From Marasmius tenuissimus (taxonomy: Eukaryota > Basidiomycota > Agaricomycetes > Agaricales > Marasmiaceae): DNA of 64,000 nucleotides. The translations under genes and the position numbers were made by a program. The stretch lies in assembly GCA_029532415.1 (NCBI GenBank), contig JAQOTA010000037.1, positions 1 through 64,000 on the forward strand, given 5' to 3'. The notes under the pieces were generated by a model. It had not been told where the DNA came from. It saw nothing but the letters and a program-made list of their open reading frames with translations, and searched no databases. Of this stretch, positions 51,601 through 62,941 are shown in pieces (positions within the stretch are counted from its first letter, which is position 1; each line of letters opens with the position of its first letter).

Positions 51601-54600
51601 CATCGTCCTATTGACCTGTCGCCTGGTAATCGGACGAGTACACCCTTCAACGATGCCCAACAATATCCGATGTGTATAGTGAGGAATGCTAGTAATGGTG
51701 TAAGGGACGGCTGGAAAAAGAAATGGGTGGACAAGCAGGGTGCGACGAATCCGGTAAATTAGGAAGCGAGAATGGACAATTCTAGCTGGTGCGTTGATAG
51801 GTCTTGGAAACAATGCTGTCGTCGGCGGGATATTCAATCCAGGAACAGACCTGTCAGAGAGTATCAGCAAGAGAGATCAGAGGCTAAAGAGATGACCACG
51901 CACCAGTGGTGTTGACCATCTTGTTCACCGGAACTGTCCTCTACAGCTGCCATGGTTTGACATATCCTCGAACCCATGCTAACTGCTCTCCTTGATTGGC
52001 CCTTGTAACGTCTCTTCAGTGCGGAATTAGCTTGCCTGAGTCCTTCCCAACACGCGCATGAATATCGTCAAAGGACCAAATCGTGCGAGCGCTTTTCTCG
52101 TCGGACGGATGATAGGTTACTTGACAACCGTTGGCCAGATGGCACGAAAAAGATTTTGAGGTGGTGCAGACTAGCGAAGGGCGGGAAAGAAAAATACTAC
52201 ACCCTCAAAGTCGCACCTGTACTAGTCCGTAGGGCTGCTGGTCTCGAGAATGCCCTTGGTGATTATTCAAGGTCTCGCTCAGAGACTATCAGAGCTGGAC
52301 TGACGACGTTGATGACTGCGATTTCGATTTGTTTGGTGGGCCGAGCCTTCGTCGATCTCTTTCTCGGGATGTTCACCTGCGTCCCTCATCCTGGTCTGCC
52401 CTCCCCAATTTTATGCCAATTTCTGTTATGTTTCTCTGGATTGTCGAGCGTCAATCAATATTGGTGAATGGTACGTCTCCTGGAAGGACTTGCCTGTGTG
52501 AGTTGACGCCTGAGATTATTCAGTTTGGACGGCTCGCTAACAATTTCGACACACGCCGTTTCCTCAATATAAGACTGGCAAGAGAGGAATAAGATCAAGT
52601 GGTGAGTGTACCACGTTTGGAACGGAAGCGGCGATTGTCGAGAAGTTAGAACGCGGGTGTCAGAGAAAGACCCGAGTCGCATCTAACAAGCGCTCTCGAA
52701 CTCGGACCGTCATCAACAAACACGACCACCAAAGCCCATCCGCGATCCTCAAACATCTCCAAGTCGACTAACCGGCAAAAATACCATCGATGTGTGGGCG
52801 ACTCAACGGATGAGAGGAGGTTGGGGACGAATTATGGGACACCGGTCACTGTGAGTGAAAAGTCAACCGCTTTTCAATTGGGTTCCGACAAAATCCTCCC
52901 ATCTCCCGCTGGTTGTGTTGCTTCAATCTACGGTAGTCGGATCCAAGTCTACGACACCAACTCTGGTCCTACATCGAATTGCTTGAATGGCTGCGTGGGG
53001 TCACGAACGATCTCCACTTCAGAACGGGAGGAGCATCACCGACACCCAGTGGTTGAAAGAGGATGTCGAATGCACGGGGCTCGCGATGTGGTTCGGGATC
53101 AACTCGATCTAGGTACGTTTTCCATCTACCATCTAGGGATTGATTTGTGAACCTGGCTTTCGCAGCTTTTCTCTGAGACCCCGCTCCCTTTACCGACTCG
53201 ATTGCCCGTGTTTGCTCGCTCTCTCCCCATTATACACCGAACCATCGAAACGACGCATTACTCATCCTCGGCGCCTCAACCCCTTTGCCGACATTTCTCG
53301 CATGCCGATCACAACATCCAACCTCGCCCCCTCTTCCAGCTCCCTCACCTACTTTCACCGTCCCGCTCTATTCCAACTCTCACACCCATGTACGCGGGCA
53401 CCCTCCTCGTATTCTCCAGTCGTCCAATTGTACGGCCGTTCCCAACCCGATTCCTACACTGAGGCGACTGGGAACCTTCGGATGACCCCGCCTTTGGAAC
53501 CCCATGCCATGTCTTCGTGGCGTGCTCGCCTCCAACCGATCCGGCATGCGTTCGAGTAGATATTGGGCAAGACCGACAAAACCCTCCGCAACTACCCCTT
53601 CCTTTCGCGCTCAGGACGAGACTTCTCCCTATCCTCATCCGAAAACCTCTCCCGCAGATAAAACACGGATAACACGGATAAATGAATGTCCATAGCCACT
53701 TCTACATCGACCTTCTACCGCCATTTGATAGGCAGGTTGAAACAAAACAGCTATGGGCACCGATCTACAATACCTGGTAATCAGATAGGCGATTCTTTTG
53801 GGCTGGAAGAATCTATAGAGTTCCGTCGTCATGCTTCAGCCCGGAGAGGTTTTTCGGAGAACATGGAATCTGTACGTTCGATCAACCTGATATATTCTAC
53901 TTTCCACTGAGGTCTTCGATCCATTCTCTAGGCACCCTTGAGCCGATCATAACAAGCACACTCCTCACAGATTAAAGCCACCCCGTTCAAGGGCGTCACC
54001 CACTCAGTCAATGCCCCCACCACAGCCTCAAAAGTCACACACATGGCGTCAAAAGCAAACAGAATGTCCCGTCGAAGCCGTATTCCAAGTTCTCGTGGCG
54101 TACATTCACATATCGGACGATTCGCCAAAGCGTCGTAGCCAGAGTCAACACTACCCAATCACTCGTGTGTGAGTGGTCAATCTGGAGCTGAGAAGCCGCC
54201 GTCATCGACTTTTGGGCATAGCGATCTGAGGATTCCATCCACGGAGCATAGGGCACGCGAGTTTGGTCGTTCGCATACCATCTCTTAGGTCCCGGAAATT
54301 CACAGTTTCGATTCGGATTTCCCGTCAGGTTGCCGCTGCGTCTGGGGGCCGCTTCATGTTCAAGTAGGTCGTGGAGGCGGTAGGGGAACCAAACAGACGC
54401 GGTGCAAGAGCAATCAGGAGAACGCTGAGCTGGGAGGCTTGGTTCTAGGGAATGAAGGTGATTCGCCTCTGAGTCCGTTTTGTTCGACGCTGAGAGTGCT
54501 TTACAGGCGTCACGCTCGTGGAAGGCGACCATCAGCAACCGATCAAGAGCAAACGTTTCGGATGATTCCTCTCCGTCAACTACATATCCGGACTCCTGGT

Positions 54601-56879
54601 CAGCAAGACGTAGATTTCGGCTGGGTATCTCTGACGCGATGTAATTCGCTGGAATCTAAAGTGCTACTATTGTAAATTGTGATTATATCTATTGCAGTCG
54701 TGGAATGACCTGTCAGGCTGAGAGATCTATGGTGAACGGAACGAATCACATACGACCATGATGGGTCCACATGGGTCAATCTTCGGGATTTTGACACGTT
54801 TCTCGTCCTTCACACCTCTTGAAACAGCTTGTCAAAATATCCTGCCCCAACACGAGCCGCACGCAAGGCTATAAGTTGAAAACGCGAACTCAAAGTCGAT
54901 TCCGGATAACCGTTCCGGCGCACGTTATCTAGCCGTTGTATGAGAGAGATAGCCTTCGAGTTCTAGTTAATAGGTGAGTGCAGGCCAGTAAAAGACGAAA
55001 GACGACACAACACACCTTGAAAATTGTATTCGAGCCAACTTGAAGGGCCGGAGGTCTTAACATTGCCCGAGGGTCTCACTCAGAGTCTGTCGACGAAGGT
55101 AGGTCGGCGACGTTTATCGACGCGTTCAGTCGGCCAACCTTCATTGTGGTCTTTCTCGAGATGTCCGTCTGCGTCTTTCAATCTTGACTGATGTTCCCCG
55201 AAACTTCGCGCATTCCCTTTAGTTCGTGACTCCCCCTGTGCGAGTCTGGATTCCAGGTCCAAGATCTGGAGTTTCAGCTCATCACGAGTGATATTACATC
55301 GTTTCCTGAATACGAGACTGGCAAGGTAGTGAGTGAGAAGATTGGAAACGGTGATAGTAATTCCACTTACCACTGCGATCGTTGCTTACTAGCTTTGTTG
55401 AGGTCGCGGGTGCCATGGAGAAGCGAAAGATTCACTCATGTTCTGGCGCTGGGACGAACCTCTTGGGCGTGTTCAGGAGCACTCTGCCCGAGGCTATACC
55501 ACCGTGCACCTGTAGAGCCTTTCGCTTCGTCGACGATGCAAGAGAGGTGAAAGGCAGCCATCGAAATCGAACACTGCGGTCGGAAGGGGACTAAAGCTGA
55601 GGAGATGGACCGCAGACTTCGATCCGATCCGTTTGTGGCGAAGTCATGGAGTCGTGGTTGTCTCAGATGCTGGCGAGGGACTTGATGTCGAGTCAAGACG
55701 AGTCGTTTCGTCTTCAAATGGGGCGATCAACATGGAAGGGAAGTGCTGGCTTTCTCAGAAGACTGGTTTCCGAGGGGTTGACCTTTTTGATTGCCAGTCT
55801 TTGTCGCCAACAGTACCCTCCCCAATTGCGAATCCATCCAGCTCTATCGTACTTCTGGCTTTGCCCTCGAGCTGCATCGAACTCCATCGTCCTATTGACC
55901 TGTCACCCGGTAATGGGACGAGTGCACCCTTCAACGGTGCCCAACAATACCCGGCGTGTATAGTGATGAATGCTGGTAGCGGTGTAGGGGACGGCTGGAA
56001 AAAGAGATGAATGAACGAGCGGGTTACGACGAATCTGGTGGATTGAAAAACGAGAATGAACAATTCTGGTTGGTGTGTTGAAAGGTCTTGGCGATAATGT
56101 TGTCGTTGGAAACAGCCAATCCGGGAACGTGCCTGCCAGAGGTTTTAGCCAGAGATATGAGGCTGAAGAGGCGACCACATACTGGCGATGTTCACTGTCT
56201 TGTTATCCGTATCTGTCTTCTATAGATGGTTGACAAACCCTCTGCCTGCCCTCGCTATCTAGCCCTTCCTGACATCTCTTCGGCCTATCCCTTTGTCTCT
56301 GCCTCCTTAGCATTGGTGCTGTCGGAGGACTGGATCGTTTGGGGGCGACTCTTGTTTGATGGGTAACAGGTTATCTGAGAGTTGTAGGGCGGACCGTATG
56401 AGATAGACCTTGAGGTAGTGAGAGAGTGATGAGCGCAGACCAACGGAAGACAGGGAAAGAAAAATACCACGGACCTCGAAAGTCACATCTGAACCAGTCT
56501 GTAGGGCCGAAGGTCTTGAGGATACCCGTGTCGTTCACTCGAGAGATCTGGCTCGGAGGCCATTAGAGCTGGATTGGCGACGTTAGACGTTGTGTTCTCG
56601 ATATGTCTGGTCGGCCGGGTCTTCGTCGATCTCTTCCTCGGGACGTTTGAATTCACGTACGTCCCACCCTTGTCCGACCTCCCCAACTCTCCGCCGATTT
56701 CGGTATTTGGATTGCCTGGCATGAATCGATGTTGGTGAGGGGACGTCTATCAGCGGGGACGGGTAATTCAAGGAAAGACTTGCCTGTGTGAGTTGACGCC
56801 TAGAATTCTTTAGTTTAGATGGTTTGATATTGGCCTCGAGACACAACGTTCGCTCAAACAGATTGACAGGATAAGATCG
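45648..56879. other. long non-coding part of unit B
   Basis: This is the counterpart of 31728-42089. Module anchors recur near 47256, 52232, 55045 and 56505, and the 200-bp string recurs near 51.55 and 55.83 kb. The block VVYVKKVGEVELSQDTIAEG recurs at 48375-48440 and here continues into the 692-bp segment missing from A. In one frame that segment continues openly (SYTLGKDHEEYFPVPTLSS), as expected if unit B keeps more of an old gene. I cannot name that gene. Confidence 0.55.
48536..49227 (+). other. 692-bp segment present in unit B, absent from unit A
   Basis: Unit A reads ...agcggaggaa then cgggcgacgtgg without gap at 34600/34601. Unit B has 692 extra bases between the same flanks. No terminal inverted repeats or target duplication are seen at its ends. 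An open frame runs into it from the left, so a deletion in A is more likely than an insertion in B. Confidence 0.6.
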
Positions 56880-57243
56880 AGTGGTAAGTGGACCACCTCG
56901 AAACGGAGGCGGATTGTCGGAAACGCGGGTGTTAGAGAAAGACCTGCGTCGCGTCTAACAAGCGCTCACAACCTCGAATCCGGACCAACGTCAACAAACC
57001 TCCGCCGAAGTGAGAACCAGGTTTACGCATCTCCAAACCCATCAATCGATAAACGCTGGCATCGACGTGTCGTTTGAGCGGGCGGATAAGAGGATGTGGA
57101 GACTGTGAGTGGAAATGAATTATGAGTTCCTGTTATCCTCTGTCTCCCACAATCATCGTTCTTCTATTTGGCCAAGCTCCAAAGGCCTCGCAACCAACCA
57201 TCGCCGAAATATCTGCCTCTGTGGCATCCTCGACACCCTGGTC

Positions 57244-60117
57244 ATGAGCACGGGTATATACAACCACCAAACTGGCTCGGGCCCGCAGAATAACAATAAC
57301 GCTGGCGGCACCCAGAACCTCAGCTTCGTAAACAACTTCAACACAACTGTCGACCCTCGTGAGTTGCTAGCTTTTTGTTCCCGTTGAATGTGAAGATAAC
57401 CATGGGCATGTTGGTGTAGCACTCAGGCTCAAGACTCTTTGGGACGCAATCATGGGAGTCGGAGCTTCGCATGACGCGGAGCAACAGTATGAGTGGGGGG
57501 AATGTCTTCCCGGAACCCGCGAGGCAGTCATCAGGATCATATGGGAATGGATTCGGTCGAAAGGGAAGGAGCTTCCTATCTGCTGGCTCTCAGGTACTGC
57601 AGGTGTCGGGAAAACGGCCATTGCCATGACTGTTGCGAAAGCGGTCAAAGAGGAAGGCCGTCTGGTCTGCTCGTTCTTCTTTTTCCGATCTGACTCCAGA
57701 CGGAACAACCCTTCAGCGCTTGTGCTCAGCATTGCACATGGTCTTGGCGTAACTAACCCGTCTTACCGAATTTTGATTGACCAGAGGATTCTGGACGACC
57801 CGAAGATACTAGAAGCTCGAATGGAGGAGCAATTCCGGGAACTCGTTGTGAAGCCGCACGGATGCCAGGCACCTCCTCCTCCACCCCAGAAGCCCCAGAA
57901 ACCATCCTTCCGTCAGAAATGGTCCGGGCGTATACGGAAATTCTTGGGGAAACATTCGCTCGCGGAAAAAGACCTCGACCAGCAAGAGAGTGCCGACGAC
58001 AGAGAAGTCCCTGACTTGGTCATCATAGATGGCCTGGACGAATGCGGCGACGAACGAACCCAGCAACGCATTCTCTCCATGATTCAATCCACGTTCCTCA
58101 CCTCTCCTGATTTTCCATTGCGCTTCCTGATCTGCAGCCGTCCAGAAGCATGGCTCCAGGAAGCGTTCACCGCCAATCATCTCTCCACACTCACAAAGTC
58201 TATCCTATTGAACGACGATTTCAGACCCGCTGAAGACATCATGATTTACTACCGTCACCGGTTTCGGGAGATCACTAGCAGTCCCAAGTACCGACAAGTC
58301 CAGTTCCCGACTCCGTGGCCCACGGAGGAGGACCTCGAAACTCTAGTTGACAAATCGTGCAGCCAATTCGTCTATGTGGCAACTGTTTTCAGATTCATAA
58401 TTCATGCTGATAACGATCCAATGGATCAGCTTCGTCTCGTCCTCAAAAGCATTTCGAATAGCGAACCAGGAATATCACCCTATCGAGAGCTCGACATACT
58501 GTACAACATCATTCTCACAGCCAATCCCAACCCTGACAAAGTTCGCCCAGTCCTTGCAGCCATTGTCGTCCTTTCGGAGTTGGAGTATACCCCCCCTAAC
58601 CCCAGCATTGATTGAGTTGGTGCTGGGTCTGCTGTCAGGCCAAGTGGCTTTGAGATTACGAGGGATGCACTCCGTGCTGAACATCGGTGGTCGGGACGAT
58701 GTGATTGCTGTACACCACACATCGTTCAGGGAGTATCTGCTTGACCAAAATAGGTCGCGCAATTTCCACATCGATGTCGACACCCAGAAGTATGCCATCG
58801 CGCGACAGTGGCTCCAGAACCTGACAACCAGTAAAGTCCTGACTTACAGGTACGAATACCTTTATCCTCTATTTCACTCTCGCGTAGGTACTGAACCTCT
58901 TTTTCACGTACATTAATAGCCCCAGTCAACTCTATTCCAAAGGAACCAAAGCCTTCTTCTACGAATGGATTCCACTCTGCAGGTCGACTCCCAAACCATC
59001 TCGGGATCTATTGGATGACCTGTGGAATGTCAACATTGCCTCCGCGTGTCTGGGTTGGGGCTGGGGTGAAAGATTTGAGGAACTGGTACAATGGGTGAGG
59101 GAGTATGTGAGTTTGACTGATTGCTTCCCCCCCTTCCTTGCACCCGCTTTTATGCTTACATGTATTTATGATTAGGATGGCCCCGGAATCTGCGAAAGCT
59201 ACGACAAGAAGGAAGCGGCAGAAAACTACTCGAAGGCCGGCGAGAATACCCTTCTCGAGGCCAATAGTCATTCATCTTGCGACAACGGCCGATGTCAGGT
59301 CGAAGTTCATCATAGCCGCAAGATGGTCAGGGAAGAGGAGGGTCTCGATCTTGTGCAGCGTCTCATGCACAAGTTCCAGAACCGCCCGGGATGTTTTCAT
59401 CTTGTATGCCCCCCGGGTGCGACTCTGCAAAAGAGCGCTGTGAATTACCTTGTTGCCGATGCTAGCGGATGTCCATACGGTCTTAACCAGGTTGAGTCAC
59501 AGCCCACTGATGTTGACAATGTGCGCCTCACAGACTGCCACTGTGGTCTCTCTGGAGGGAGGGAGTCGAGCGATCCAGGGCACCTTGCGTACCGAGAAGG
59601 TTGTAGGCAGCTTGTCAAGGCCTACGTCTCCCTTTTCGAGGAGCTTGCCCAGTGTGGTGCTGAAGACAGCAAGGCCAATAATGACTTGGGGTGCTGCTTT
59701 GTGAATATGGTGGCCTCGTCACTACTCAGACACTGTTGTCTTGATCAGGAGCTGCTTTTGCTCTGCCAGACATTCTTTGGGCTTGTGAAAGGGTGTTTGA
59801 TGATGCGGATTAAGTTTCAAGGACTTCGGGTGCTACGGGAAGGAAGAGAGAATATGCTTGGGTGGATTGAGGCAAGTATGATCTTTCTGGGTTCTGATTC
59901 CCCCTCATCCTTATATCATACCACAATTGATGGTTTTTCTCTTCAACAGACCCTCCCAGACAGCTTTGCTGAAGAAGGCAAAGCCTTGGAAGTGCAGGTT
60001 CGTGCCTTGCCTTGGAAGCAGTGGGCACGAAACTGTCCGAGGGATCTGGGAAATCCGGGGGATCCGGGGGACCTTTCATGGGCCTCAGATGACTCAGATG
60101 ATCCACATGAGTCATGA
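57244..60117 (+). pseudogene. NACHT NTPase, NLR-like gene copy C, frameshifted
   Basis: The exon pattern matches copies A and B (57244-57358, 57420-58850 region, 58920-59106, 59176-59871, 59950-60117). The first 1.3 kb is almost identical to copy A. A C run of six in A (30220-30225) is seven in C (58590-58596). This shifts the frame after LSELEY and stops it at 58615; from there the original frame continues open in the next register (ALIELVLGLLSGQVALRLRG). The intron after the winged-helix part is identical to that of copy B, not A. The fourth intron has a GC donor (gcaagt) where A and B have gtgagt. Exon 4 has one extra codon (HHSR), and the last exon a short PGD-type repeat. A sequencing error in the C run would make this an intact gene. 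Confidence 0.75.
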
Positions 60118-62357
60118 AGACTCGTTCATGGAAGGTATGGTGACCAAACAGCGTGCAGAAGTTTCGATCCTGACTCTCGACAGCAATTCTCCTCTTCTTG
60201 CTGAATTGGCAGGCTGAATGGTCAACCAGCGATCATTGATGACAACACACCCTTTTGGACGACAGCAGTGCCACTTCACCCGACAGTACGACCCGCCTCA
60301 ACGCTTAGTCTTGTTCCATTTCAGTAGCAGTTCTCTTGATCTCCCAGCTCGCCTCGGCCCTATGGGTGTCACTCATCGAGAAGGAGATAAACAGTTTTGT
60401 AATCCACGTTCTTTGCAATGGACAGGCTCCCGTAAACAATCATGACTACCAGTCCCTCTCAGTCACTGTACTTGGCATGCCTCTTCATTGCCTTCCAGGA
60501 CATTCCTTTACTCAGACTCGCGACAAAAGAGAGCCTCTCACGTCTTTGTCGCCAAATCTTCTATGAAATACACGCTTCGCCCGCCTTTCTCTGCCACTTT
60601 GCTTACCTTTGCTGACAATTTCCCCGCTACATTTAGCGACAGAAATGAGTTTGGCTCACCTCTTGACTGTCCCTATAGTTTCCACTAATGACGTCGTTGC
60701 GTAACATGATCTTGAGGGCCTCAATGCCATCGCTGAATTGACTTTGGCCCCGCTGTGAGGAAGTTTCACTACCAACGCCGAACGACAGCGAGACGCGAAA
60801 AAAAGCTCTGAGGAGCACACACTCTCATAGCATGTACCACCATCACGGGCACAGCAAGTGTAAGTTGCAGGCAACGTACTACTGGTGGTTGAAGCCCATG
60901 GTGGATGTGAAGATCCACTCTTGAGCAAGATGTCTGCGGTACAAATCCTCACTGGGATGCCTGTGGAAGGTGGTAGCCGTGACGGCGGTCCTCATTTCTG
61001 AGGGATGGGGCGTGAATGCATGATTTTTCATGGTATTGTTGGCTCCTTGAAAGACCTGCAATCATTAGAGGCCGGCGATGCGTGTGTGCGATATGTAGAG
61101 ACACGTTTCCATCTTTCTGTCTTTCTGGGATCGTCTGTCTAACACATCATTTACTCGAAATGTGTTGACTGCGTGCAATCGCAAACTTGACCCATGGTCG
61201 TCACTTTATCTTCTATATTTTGTTGATCCAACGTACAGTAGAAATGTAACTTCGAGTGTCGTGCTTGCGAAAATAAGACCACTCTTTCGCAATTACTGTA
61301 TTCCTTATGCCTCAACCAGGAGGGTTCATCCAACCGTTGATCCCCATGTACTGTGTTGTTGAGAAAGACCGGGCTCTGGGGATTGCAAAGCATGAGCGTT
61401 CGAACGTTGCAGCTCGTTTATACACCGTTTCCTCAGGACGGATACGGGATCAAGGATAATCGTATCAAGTATAGAAGGCGTTACATGGCAATGGATTAGC
61501 GCCAGACTTTCTTCTCGCCTTTGATCGAACAGACCAAAGGTGGTCTCTGATGGATATGGCACCTCCGTTTGTAGGTAGGTTAAGCCCTACGAGTCAAGAA
61601 GGCACGCTCAGTAATGATTCCGAATGACTGTTCGGTACAAGGGTTATCTGGCAACGGTTGGACTCAGGCCATTCACTCCGCCGTGCTCGTGCTTCGCTTT
61701 GCCTGTCCCGAGGTACAAGGGTGGCGAAGTGAATGGTTCCAAGCATGGGTGGTTGATACAGGGTGAATCGTACAAGATAGACCTCGAGAAAACGGAGGGG
61801 TAATGAGTGCAGGCCAGCAAAAGAGGAAAGAAAAGACAACGCACCTCGAGAGTTGTACTGAAACCTGTGAGGCTAATAGTCTGGACAATATCCGGGGTGC
61901 TCATTCGAGAGCAAGTTTTCCTCTGAGGCTATCGGGTTGAATTGACGACGTATATCGTGCTCGGTTGGTCAAGTCTTCCTTGTTCTCTTTCTCCAGTCAT
62001 CCATCTACGATTTTCGCCCTTGAACATGTAACCAATGTTCCCCGACACTTGACCCATTTTTATTATTTCGGTGATTTGCCTATTGAGTTCAGGCCTGAGA
62101 ATCTTGGCTTAGAACTCTTCACGAATAATCTTGGATAGCTTCCTGAGTCTACGACTGGCGAGGAGGTGAGTGACTTGTTTGGATTGAAAACGGTTGTAGA
62201 GGTTTTGCTTACCACTCTCAAGTACTGGCTTTGTTGAGAGCATGGGTGTCATCGTGGGGAGAAGACAAGAGTTTTGCGTCTTTGAATAACTTTAAGCGCT
62301 CACACAACCTCCCTTACCCCAACGACCAAAGACCACCCTGACTAGACTTCTCCCCCT
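60118..62357. other. diverged 3' flank of NLR copy C
   Basis: Recognisable but weak similarity to 31728-33840 of unit A, including the module anchor near 61868. Divergence is far higher than between units A and B in the same stretch. No gene is supported. Confidence 0.5.
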
Positions 62358-62614
62358 TGTTGAATCCGGACTCCCGGATATATGGACCGTTGTATCGGGC
62401 CGCATCTATGCTTCAATCGTTTCACTATGATCTATGCTATTCCTAGTCACTCCCGTTATAGTAGCTACAGCCACACCTGTATAGTATATAAGTAGCTCTG
62501 TATCTACATGCAAGATCAGTACTTTACTATTCTCGTTGCTGCCTCTAAGTCTACCTCCAGGTGAGCTAGTCTGTCCCATGCTGCCACTGCGTGGGCAGGA
62601 CCTCTGCCTCAACA
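62358..62614 (+). repeat. 5' LTR of a Ty1/copia retrotransposon
   Basis: A 257-bp stretch starts TGTTGA and ends TCAACA, the short inverted ends typical of LTRs. It is followed directly by a primer-binding site and a gag gene. The 3' LTR lies outside the window, so identity of the two LTRs and the target duplication cannot be checked. The five bases before it are CCCCT. Confidence 0.75.
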
Positions 62615-62626
62615 GGTTATGGGCCC
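62615..62626 (+). promoter_or_regulatory. primer-binding site (half initiator tRNA-Met)
   Basis: GGTTATGGGCCC directly follows the LTR. It is complementary, with one G:U-type mismatch, to the anticodon arm of initiator tRNA-Met (GGGCUCAUAACC). Copia-type elements are known to prime with an internal fragment of this tRNA. Confidence 0.65.
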
Positions 62627-62941
62627 CGGTGCCCTATTGATGTGCCCTGCGATGGCAAGCTCTCTAGGATGTGCACCTTTACTGAGTGCTGCCTATGATG
62701 ATGCGCTATTGTGGTCGTTGCACTCGATAACCATCATGACTGCTTGATTGCTGTCGTGATGGGCAGACTGTTAACACTGGTACTGGACCTGTGTTGTCGA
62801 CATCTTAATTGATGCTTGGCACTGATGGATCATGTCCTCAACAACGGTTGATGGCTGTTGCCATTGATCGTGCAGTGATTTCTTTTATCATTGCCTATGA
62901 TGATGAACATATGCTGATCGTTGTTTTATCTCCAGATCGCT
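62627..62941. other. untranslated leader of the copia element
   Basis: About 315 bp between the primer site and the gag start codon. It is rich in TG/CA-type words (gatg, tgctg) and has no open frame of note. Leader or packaging function is assumed only from position. Confidence 0.45.

Larger units (their letters stand above)
42090..56879 (+). repeat. tandem segmental repeat, unit B (about 14.8 kb)
   Basis: The second unit of the array, with the same order as unit A. It is longer mainly because of a 692-bp segment (48536-49227) that is absent at the matching point of unit A (34600/34601). It carries NLR copy B. Non-coding flank just after the NLR gene differs from unit A at only around one base in a hundred by eye. 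Confidence 0.85.
56880..62357 (+). repeat. tandem segmental repeat, unit C (truncated)
   Basis: The third unit, with upstream region, NLR copy C and a strongly diverged 3' flank. Similarity to unit A can be followed to its position about 33840 (cccgactgg-actt-ctcccc), where a copia LTR begins and the unit ends. The remaining two thirds of the unit are not present in the window. Confidence 0.75.

Noticed and set aside
28130..62357. CRISPR-like or satellite array
   Set aside because: The repeats are long, few and of kilobase scale, in a eukaryotic genome; there is no short regular repeat-spacer pattern.
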